Below are positions 56,201 through 64,000 of a DNA stretch of 64,000 nt, piece after piece (position 1 is the stretch's first letter; every line of letters begins with the position of its first letter). Origin of the DNA: Marsupella aquatica (lineage: Eukaryota; Marchantiophyta); assembly GCA_973895155.1 (NCBI GenBank), contig OZ316898.1, positions 11,098,001-11,162,000 of the forward strand, in the 5' to 3' direction. Under the pieces are notes generated by a model. That model was given only the letters and a program-made list of their open reading frames with translations, had not been told where the DNA came from and made no database searches. A program made the position numbers and the translations under genes.

Positions 56201-59200
56201 GAGGAATGGGATGACGAGGAAGATGGTGAATGGGAAGCCCCGAAGGTTCCTAACCCCAAGTGCTATGGGAACCAAGCGCTAGGCTGTGGTGAGTGGGTGA
56301 GACCCACAAAGAGAAACCCAGCCTACAAGGGCAAGTGGTCTGCCCCTCTGCTGGACAATCCCGCTTACATGGGGATCTGGAAGCCGCGAGAGATAGACAA
56401 TCCTGACTGGTTTGAGCTCGACGAGCTTAAAATTGAGCCCATCGCTGCAATTGGGATAGAGATTTGGACTATGAACGACGGAATTTTGTTTGATAACATC
56501 CTTATTACCTATGATGAAGCTGAGGCAGAGAAAATTAGAGAGACGACGTGGAGGCCAAAGTTCAGAGTAGAGAAGATGAAGCAAGAAATGAAAGAGAAGG
56601 CTGCAAAGTCGGGCACTGATGCCCTGACATCATTCAAGAACACGGTTTTCGAGCTGTATTACCAATTTGCTGAACTGGAATTTGTAGCTCCTTACAAGGA
56701 GCAGATTCTTGAATTGTTGGAGAATTATGCGGAGAAAAATCAGAGCCTATCTGTTTTTGGGACCTTCGGAGCAATAGCCACCATTCTTGCCCTCCTTTAC
56801 AACATTCTTGCCCCCTACTGTCTTAATTTTGGAAAAAAGAAGAAGGCCAAAGTCCCTCTATCGGTTGCTAAGAAGGAAGATATTTCAACTCCCGATGACC
56901 CTTTGGTAGATGACCTTACTGATCCTTCAGAGAAGACCGATGAACCCATTGAAGGAACTGTGGATGATGCCGAGTCCGCCGGGGAAATTGAGAAAGAAGA
57001 GGAGCCCAATGCAGCTCGAAGGAGACACCGTAGAGAAACTTAGGTTGTCGGCAAATTTTGAATAGGAAGACAGATTAATCTGTTAAATCTCTTTATGTGA
57101 GGTTCTGTAAATTGCAATGCTCTAAAGGGGGCTGGATTTTGCTGGATTCTAATGTGTTGAACCGAAAGAACCCATTTGAACTCATGGCCAGTTCAAAAAT
57201 TTGAGTAAAGCGTGGCTTGCTAAGACGAACGTATGTCATAAATCTAGAGAGCATGACTGTATCGTGGGGTTCTAGACGGGACATGACACTAAAACACTTG
57301 TTGGCAGTTTCAAACGTTACCGTGGTTTCAACATCTCGCCAAAAATACCATTTTTTCATCCGGAAGAAAAACTGTAGACAAATGTACGATTTTGAATGTG
57401 AACTCGGGCGGAGATATCTGCCTCGCTCAATAATGAGTTTAGGGATAGGCGAAATCATTTTACATGCAGCATTTTCTTTAGAGTCTCATCTCAGACTATA
57501 ACATGAAATCAAAAGCACCAGGAAGAAAAAAAAACAAACGTGAGTGAAAATTCGTAAGAGCTTAACTTACCCTGGGTGCGTCGCGGCTGCGGATATAAAC
57601 ATAGAATCGGTCGGACTACACTTCAGTTCAAGGATCCTGTAAAATTCATCAATTCATGCCGTGAAGGTCAGCATACTGAACCAATCATAGATCAGAACAG
57701 TTGGGAAACAATACTCTTTGCTTTAAGGCCCTAAGTGCACAGATTACAATGACTGCAAACAAACGATACTTCACACATGCATTTTACTAGTTGAAATTTT
57801 CGAAGTGCTTCACTCAGACACATGAACTTCAAAGATTTAAAGGACCTTGGAAACGCAGCATCAGTGCTGAGATCACAAACCACACGCTTGGCTTCCACGT
57901 TCCAGGCTTTGACTCCTCCTTCAGCTGTTCCTAACAGCACCTGCACCAGCAATTAAACCACCTCAATATTCATTGCCGTCTGAAAACGACGTGTTGTAAC
58001 ACTTATCCACTTCGCATACGATGAGACCCGTGTAAATATGTGATTCCGTACTTCTTAAAAAAAAATACTATGAAGCTTTAGATAAACACACTACGAGTTT
58101 GATCGATTACCACGCGGTCAGATTTGTTTTCCCACTCGAGAGCCAATACCTCGGCCCCACAATATATTGTTGCATTTCTAGACGTTGATGCTGCAGCATC
58201 TGGTGTCCAAATCCTGCGAATTCATGGCAAGGTTTTAACACTCCTCTCGATGACCACGCTTTGTGAATAATAGCATCTTTATTACAATGAGGAAAGACAC
58301 TACATAAAACGATCATCAAAGACATTTTCAATTTGATAACCTCAGTTCCCATTTGACACTCATGAGAGACAACCCACAGGACAAATGAAAGGGCGTCTGC
58401 GGTGACTTCGAAGGGAGGCGATCATGATCAAGGAAATACACACAGTGCTTAGAATCTCACCTAACAGTCCCATCAACTGACGCACTGGCAACATTTGCTC
58501 CAGCAGTGGAAAACCGGCACCTTGTGATGGGGCCCGTATGACCAGAAAAGGTTTCCTGAGATCCATTCAATGACGAACGTAAAATATAGCCACATCGTCA
58601 CCGTAGCACCAGGCTTGAAACTCTAATTCGATTCCTCCTATTACTGCATGCACGGCAACATTACATCTGCTACTTGTAGGAGTGAAATGGAAATCGAATT
58701 TTTGGTATAAAATCAGCTCGTTCCCCTAACAAAGTATTCATATATGTAGAGTTTCTCTGTTTCTTCAGGTGGAGCCTCGAGGATGCTCACCAGCCCACCT
58801 GAGACTCTACAATAACATGAGGAATTTCTTCTTCTCTAGACCAATTTCTCCCCGTATCTGGAAAAGATGGCAACCAGTTAAAGTTGGTGAACATCACAAT
58901 TTTGAGACTCTGATTGGGACTACTCTTTCACGCCTACACTCTCAGCATGAAAACAAGCAAAATAATGACTCTTAGGATTTGAAAAATCAGAGATATAACA
59001 ATTCATACATATTTCATCCAATTCTGTAAAGCAACCAATTAAGTTTCTGTTCTCAGGAAGGGTTACCAATGTACCATCTATGGAGTCCGTCTGAAGTTTA
59101 GGCGTATCTGCTATCAAGGGCCCCTCTGTTGTGGGAATGGTGCTCATATCAAGTGAAGCTTCTGAAACGTGGCCTTGGTCAGCTTTGGATACAGGACCTT

Positions 59201-61079
59201 TGGTGGAGGACCTCTCTTTGTTCCCTTCATTCTCTGAAGTTGGTATTGATTGCTGTGAGGGGTTAGACCCTCCCTTATTTTCGTCTGCCCCATTGCCCTC
59301 AGGTCTATTCGTTGCAGACTGGTAGTCACTGAAGAGAAAACGTAAGCAAAGGTCATCGGAATAAGCTCTCCTACAGTGACTGATAACGTCAACAGAGTAT
59401 TGCACATTGGAAGCACTGAGTTTCTACATTTATCCTTTCAACCGTCAAAACTGGCACTTTAAGACAACCTTTCCAATGTTGAGATCAGAGCCTCCTTTTC
59501 CTGGACAATACTTCGCAGGTGTGTACACTCTGCTTGCAAATTTGCCAGGTCTTGCTTCAAAGCCCTGGTTTTCAATCGCTCATTATGGAGCCTCAGCAGA
59601 GTTGGTAGACGTACAGCTGCTAACATGTCAAGGATGCCAGGCAAGTACAAAGCCCATTGATCATTGTTTGCTCCAAGGCGAGTGAAACGAGCCATGGATA
59701 ATATATCTTTGCATTTGTGAAGGCAAGTTAAACTTCTGGTGAGCAGAGCTGCTAGAATGAATGAAGGATAGTAACACTTCGCTAGGAGAAACTGGATGGA
59801 AAAAACTTTCAGGACTGAAACACGGGCTCCCTTGCTTTAGTGACAGCCTCAAAACCGGTCAGAAGGATAGGAATACCGTCCAAAACCTCGGAGAGGAAAT
59901 TGCGAAATGAAACAACCAAGGTGTCGAGCCACTCCTTCGAAAAGTAAACCCGAAATCGAGGATCAATGCTTGGATGTTTCATGTAAGGAATTGCTGCAAG
60001 CATAACGACTCACATTCAGTCACTAAAGAAGCAAGACCAATTTGCACTGTGTAACAATGTGTAAACGATTTCATACTCATAGCAGAGGGTGCAATTGATC
60101 TCTTCTAATCTCAAGAACCATTCTAGAATTTCCGGAACTCACCAAACCAACCGTGCCAATCATCTCCACGGCCAGTGCGCAGAAGAGAATCACCATGTCT
60201 TTGGAAGAATAAGAGAACCTGGTCAGGCTGCCCCTTCTGTACAGCGTTAACGATGTAGTACTTCTTGAGTGCCACCTCCAGCTTCATAAATGTGGAGTGG
60301 TACCGAGCATCTGCAGAAGCTAACAATGATTGTTGCAAGAAGACCAAGAGTTTGATGAGGTTATCAGCCTCGAATTGTGGAACATATACTGTAAAAAGCA
60401 GATCCACGATGCGATCAACCTGCAAGTAGTATTTACTTGAAGTCAATTCCACACATTTGAACTCATTTAAACAAGCAAGTGCCCTAAGTGACCAGCTGGC
60501 AATAACTTGAATCCATCATATCGGCCACCACTCAGAGAATAGTTCATCCAAACAACACACATCTCCCTCAGTCTGCACACTAGTCCCATATATAAAACGA
60601 GCTCGAAAATGGCTCCAAGATTTGGTTCTGAGGAAAACTACATTCGTGTAATAATATGAGAATCATCCAGTCCCACGTCCTGAGAGATCTTAGGTTCACT
60701 GGACACCTAAAAAGCAATGCCTTAGATCATAAGATGTGAGAAGACGTTACTGCCCACTCAATATCTAAAGTACTTCCTATCTGAATTCAAATGGTGATCA
60801 ACATCAGATTCTGTGGTTGTCTGAGGCCGGTCTTGTAGACCCGAGCACCTGTGATCGTTGCTAGTGGCATTCGCTAGTAGTGGCCATCGTTACTAATGGA
60901 AAAATTACTTTTCAGTAATAGCACATAGAAGGCTAGATAGGGCAGAGAGTGCTGCATGCCTGAAATCCATTCCCAACGTCCGCTCCCATTTCGGCGTCGA
61001 ACGAATTCAGGGTGTGAGTGAAGCCCCGGAAAAGGAGAAATTCCTTCACCACAGCCTCGGCGTACTGCATGCTCTCCAT
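53230..61079 (-). CDS. WDR91: WDR91-like endosomal WD40 protein, 16 exons
   Basis: Exons, in transcript order: 61079-60960, 60419-60143, 59993-59877, 59616-59469, 59328-59009, 58857-58799, 58555-58461, 58213-58111, 57940-57846, 57636-57571, 54865-54790, 54566-54458, 54287-54172, 53940-53880, 53651-53554 and 53364-53230. They sum to 1,995 nt (664 residues) with all phases consistent. The N-terminus FLLFRGFTHTLNSFDAEM and FQVDRIVDLL matches the LisH-like start of animal WDR91. A coiled coil follows (NERLKTRALKQDLANLQAEC), then a low-complexity linker, then WD40 repeats (VASASVDGTVRIW, FNHNGKLVAAGATDGMIRLF, TSVHWHPLLPMFLTGSTDHS). Animal WDR91 acts with WDR81 on endosomes to lower PtdIns3P during early-to-late conversion; a similar role here is inference. 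Intron 1 starts with GC rather than GT. Intron 10 (2.7 kb) contains calnexin. Confidence 0.92.
55310..57043 (+). CDS. CNX: Calnexin, intronless, nested in a WDR91 intron
   Basis: One uninterrupted frame of 577 codons. It has a signal peptide (about 1-34), a lectin domain with a Cys pair (LDCGGAYLKFL and FGPDLCGE), and a proline-rich arm with repeat 1 modules (PDPEDRKPENWD, EAVKPEDWDED, EEAEKPEGWLDD, EAVKPEEWDDEE). Repeat 2 modules follow (NPAYKGKWSAP, NPAYMGIWKP). One transmembrane helix lies at about 481-505, followed by a 72-residue acidic tail ending in an Arg-rich stretch. It is an ER membrane chaperone that binds monoglucosylated glycoproteins and calcium. The start at 55310 (GCGACCATGGCG) has an ideal context and places the signal peptide at the N-terminus; an in-frame ATG at 55235 is weaker. 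Absence of introns, which seed-plant calnexin genes have, suggests a retrocopy or intron loss. The frame is intact, so it is likely functional. Confidence 0.96.
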   Translation: MATVSLQGGGRDGLFVLLTLASLMMRFSLEAVAANMKTVFYESFDTSFHGRWIVSDSIDYKGTWKYAKGNENEDYGLLASEPARKYGIAVNLPKIVKFTENPVVLQYDVRLQNGLDCGGAYLKFLLPQEAGWTPSQFDNTAPYSIMFGPDLCGETDKVHFIFRHKNPKTGQYVEHHLKSPPTPMGDKISHVYTAVIYPNNTLQLLIDGEEIYEKLANLLSEEDFEPSVIPPTTIPDPEDRKPENWDERAKIPDTEAVKPEDWDEDAPREIIDEEAEKPEGWLDDEPDEVDDPEAVKPEEWDDEEDGEWEAPKVPNPKCYGNQALGCGEWVRPTKRNPAYKGKWSAPLLDNPAYMGIWKPREIDNPDWFELDELKIEPIAAIGIEIWTMNDGILFDNILITYDEAEAEKIRETTWRPKFRVEKMKQEMKEKAAKSGTDALTSFKNTVFELYYQFAELEFVAPYKEQILELLENYAEKNQSLSVFGTFGAIATILALLYNILAPYCLNFGKKKKAKVPLSVAKKEDISTPDDPLVDDLTDPSEKTDEPIEGTVDDAESAGEIEKEEEPNAARRRHRRET

Positions 61080-61425
61080 TGTTGCCGCCTGCCTGCAGGT
61101 CGTCTCCCTCGCCGTTTTTTCCTTCGTCTTCTTCGCCTTCGTCCCCCTTTACTCCGTAGTGAACTTCATCACCAGAACCAACCTTTTTCTGCCTGTCAAT
61201 GTTTACACGGCAGAGAGGAGAGACCTTGACATTCCCACCGATTCATTCAATCAGGAGAAACTCCTTTGCTGTTCGGGCATCCAGGAAGAACCTGAGAACT
61301 TAAGTGGATGGAATAACGAGGGAAATCGTGGGAAATCGTGGGAGAGAAGTGGGCTTTTTATTTAGCAATCTTTTGGCCAAACTGAGATCTACTATACACT
61401 AAGTTATCATTTTTAGACAAATATA

Positions 61426-61527
61426 TGTTATGGAATGAATGCAACTATATAGTCATGAATGTGTGTACATATAGTGGGGTCGGGTGACCGACTGGTCCGA
61501 TCTTCCGGTCATAGGTAGAATCTAACA
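61426..61527 (-). repeat. Candidate 3' LTR of the right-hand copia element
   Basis: This begins TGTTATGGAATG and ends TCTAACA on the + strand, with the purine tract adjoining its right side. It is short for a plant copia LTR, so it may be truncated or mis-bounded. Confidence 0.45.
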
Positions 61528-61823
61528 CTCCCCTTTGGATATATAGTGACATGGACTATACCTATTATATCATGTTCATAGTAAATACATAATATAAGTA
61601 CAAGCGAGGTAGACTGCCTCGTTAAAAAACCTTTATCAACTCTAGCTTAGTAAAAACTCTACTAGTGTAACAGAGAAAAATATGAGTGCTAAAGGAAAAA
61701 GAGTGCAGCCTAAGAGTCCTCGTCGTAATGAATGTCAATATTAAATAAAGTCAGATGCTATAGTAAATCTAGTTTTAATATTTGTCTCAATAGTAGATCG
61801 TCAGCATCATGTCATCAGCAGCA

Positions 61824-63990
61824 TCAATCGTCATGTGGAGTAGCAGCCTCCACGTTCATCATGCGTCGCACGCTCCGCAGTCCAATCGCCTGGCAGTGTC
61901 GGTGGTGAACTGATGGCGATAGTGATTTGGTGAAGAGATCCGCACAGTTGTCTGCACTTGAGATCTGCAAAATGTTGATCTCTTTTCCGTGTAACTCGTG
62001 GGTGTAGAAAAACTTTGGAGCTATATGCTTCACGCGATCGCCTTTGATGAATCCTTTCGTGATCTGCTGGATACATGCTGCGTTATCCTCAAAAATGTTA
62101 GTAGGCTTCGTTAGTGGTGGTAGGCCGCATTTGGTGTTGATGTGGTTTATAAAGGATCGTAACCAAACGGCTTCACGACTAGCCTCATGTAGAGCTAAGA
62201 TTTCTGAGTGATTCGATGAGGTTGCTGTTAGGGTCTGTTTCACGCTTTTCCAAGAAAAGGCGGTACCCCCTATAGTAAAAACATATCCGGTTTGGGATTT
62301 TGCGGTGTCAGTGTCGGAAAGATATCCGGCATCCGCATATCCTATGAGTTCATGGTTTGCACCAAATGGGTAAAATAACCCGGTATCGGTGGTGCCACGC
62401 AGGTACCTAAATACGTGCTTAACTCCGTTCCAGTGTCTGGCTGTGGGAGTTGCACTGTGTCTAGCTAGGAGGTTAACTGCAAATGCAATGTCTGGTCGGG
62501 TCTGATTTGCTAAATACATTAATGCTCCTATCGCAGAAAGATATGGGGTTTCTGGTCCTAATAGTGGTTCATGTTCTTCGCGCTTGCAAAAAACATCGGT
62601 ATTGATTTCTAATGAACGTACAACCATTGGTGATGTCAATGGGTGTGCTAGGTTCATATTGAACTATTTTAGGATCTTTTCAGTTTGTGTTGTCTGATGG
62701 AGCATCATGCCAGTGGGTAAGATCTCTAGTTGTAAGCCTAGGCAAAAGTTTGTATGTCCAAGGTCTTTCATCTCAAATGTTGATTTAAGACTAGTAATAG
62801 TATCTTCTGTAATTTGGGGTGTCCCAAATATATTTAAGTCATCAACATAAATAGAAACAATGACATATTCGTCATCCACATGTTTAATAAATAAACATGG
62901 TGTAATGGCATCATGGGAAAAACCCATGGCAATCATTTCATCAGTAAATCTTTGATACCATACTCTGCCACTTTGTTTCAGGCCATATAATGCCTTCAAC
63001 ACGCGGATAGCTAGTCCACGGCGAGTATTCCGTACGGTTGACACAGCGGTGTCGTTATTATGAATTACATGTGTAGATGACACATGAGGTGTAACTTGAG
63101 ATAATTGTGTTATAATCTTATGTAAATATGGGATATGCAATTTAGCGCCTTGAGCTAAAGCTTGGCGACGTTGCTCCAACTCGGGAGGTGATCGCATGTA
63201 TAGACAAGTGTCTAAAGTTCCATATAGATATGCGGTTGCAACATCCAGTTGTCGCATTTGTAGTTTATGGAAAATGGCAAATCCGATAAGGTATCGGAAT
63301 GTTGTGCTATCCATGACCGGTGAGTAATTTTCATTGTAATGAATTCCCAGTTGTTGGGTAAATCATTTCCCTACCAGACGTGCTTTGTAGCGTACAACTT
63401 GGCCTTTATCATTTCATTTTCGGACAAATGTCCACTTGGAGCCAATGAGATGTACGTCTTGGGGTGTTGGCTCAACTAGGCCAAAAGTGTGTCTGCTTAG
63501 TAGGGAATCTAATTCTCCATTTATAGCTTTTTGCCATTCAGGCCAATCTGGTCTGTTTTGGCATTCTAAGATGGATATTGATTTGGGTGTTTCGTCTGTG
63601 ATATGTGTTGCCACCATTAATGCAAAAGCATCATCTATTGAAGTAGTATTTCTATCCCACGTCTCGCCGGTGTGTGCGTAGTGGATAGAAATCTCCTCAT
63701 GAGTTGTGGATTCGTTATGATCGACATTAGGTGAAGGTGGTATAGATGAACCACGCCTTCTTGGTTGTTTATCCTTTGATCCCAAAGGTCTGCCATGTTT
63801 GGCACGAGGTTGGGATGTACTTGCTGACTCACTTGATAATTCGATGCGAGCAGATGCTCTCGCAACTGGAATATGTGAGCGGCTAACTTGTAATGTATCG
63901 ACGAAGACATCGGGAAGTTCTTCCACAATCTTGTGGAGTTGTAAAATTCGTTGGACTTCTTTCTCCCCTTGATTGGTTTGAAGGTCTTGC
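61824..63990 (-). pseudogene. Copia polyprotein remnant: reverse transcriptase and RNase H with three in-frame stops
   Basis: Reading leftwards, the frame passes through the start of the reverse transcriptase (EWQKAINGELDSLLSRHTF, GSKWTFVRK), then KALYGLKQSGRVWYQRF, the catalytic YVDD (SIYVDDLNIFG) and LGLQLEI. RNase H follows (GYADAGYLSDTDTAKSQTGY, ADLFTKSLSP). Three stops interrupt a single continuous frame: TGA at 63414-63416, TGA at 63363-63365 and TAG at 62664-62666. No frameshift was detected. The catalytic Asp pair is still present, so decay is recent and limited to point changes. The integrase and gag parts would lie beyond 64000. Confidence 0.9.
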
Positions 63991-64000
63991 CAAAATGGCA

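Larger units (their letters stand above)
61426..64000 (-). mobile_element. Ty1/copia retrotransposon, 3' half, running off the window
   Basis: Minus-strand copia polymerase sequence ends at 61824. It is followed by about 290 bp of 3' untranslated sequence and a purine tract (CCAAAGGGGAG on the minus strand, about 61528-61538). A TG...CA segment at 61426-61527 is a candidate 3' LTR (about 102 bp), but without the other LTR its length is a guess. The insertion lies about 350 bp upstream of the WDR91-like start codon. Confidence 0.8.

Noticed and set aside
55942-56259. Ser-rich minus-strand ORF across calnexin
   Set aside because: It is the antisense shadow of the acidic proline-rich arm codons.

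Overview
This window is nuclear DNA of a land plant. Gene structures have short to medium introns (about 80-900 bp, mostly GT-AG), and the genes are typical plant housekeeping and signalling loci: an SnRK2 kinase, a CBS-PPR fusion, ribosomal protein eL27, a p24-delta cargo receptor, calnexin and a WDR91-like protein. Gene islands alternate with CACTA, MULE and Ty1/copia elements. The WDR91-like gene and the modest genome density make a bryophyte or lycophyte my best guess, but the sequence alone does not prove the lineage.

Layout. 1-7075: right part of an En/Spm (CACTA) transposon on the + strand, with a TNP2-type transposase, a multi-exon TNPA-like gene, a subterminal GTCAC-rich repeat zone and a putative TAGTG terminus. 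7050-9780: an unrecognised minus-strand ORF pair with a C/G-rich upstream region carrying two TATA-like modules; the CACTA end cuts into the ORF's 3' end. 11160-13144: decayed Mutator-like (MULE) transposase, minus strand. 14069-16834: a complete but internally deleted Ty1/copia element with two 345-bp LTRs, PBS and PPT. 18640-19535: degenerate minisatellites. 20585-23012: SnRK2 subclass III-like kinase (9 exons, +). 23013-30666: gene-poor DNA with several tandem duplications and a patchwork insertion. 30667-35678: CBS-PPR gene (minus, at least 12 exons). 37590-38300: DUF4283/zinc-knuckle retroelement fossil. 38456-43897: AT-rich DNA with no gene seen. 43898-45183: eL27 (3 exons, +). 48818-50974: p24-delta (4 exons, +). 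53230-61079: WDR91-like gene (16 exons, minus), whose intron 10 contains an intact intronless calnexin gene on the opposite strand (55310-57043). 61426-64000: Ty1/copia element (minus, three in-frame stops), running off the window.

How the genes relate. Apart from the nested pair and the transposon gene pair, neighbours look independent. Calnexin, p24-delta and WDR91 all belong to the secretory or endosomal system, but plant gene order gives no operon-like argument. All exon models were built by hand from splice sites, reading phase and family conservation. The SnRK2, eL27, p24 and WDR91 models each give an exact multiple of three with canonical ends. I did not find a convincing undescribed biological system; the strongest oddities are the nested calnexin, the unrecognised ORF next to the CACTA end, and the patchwork insertion at 29431-29574.
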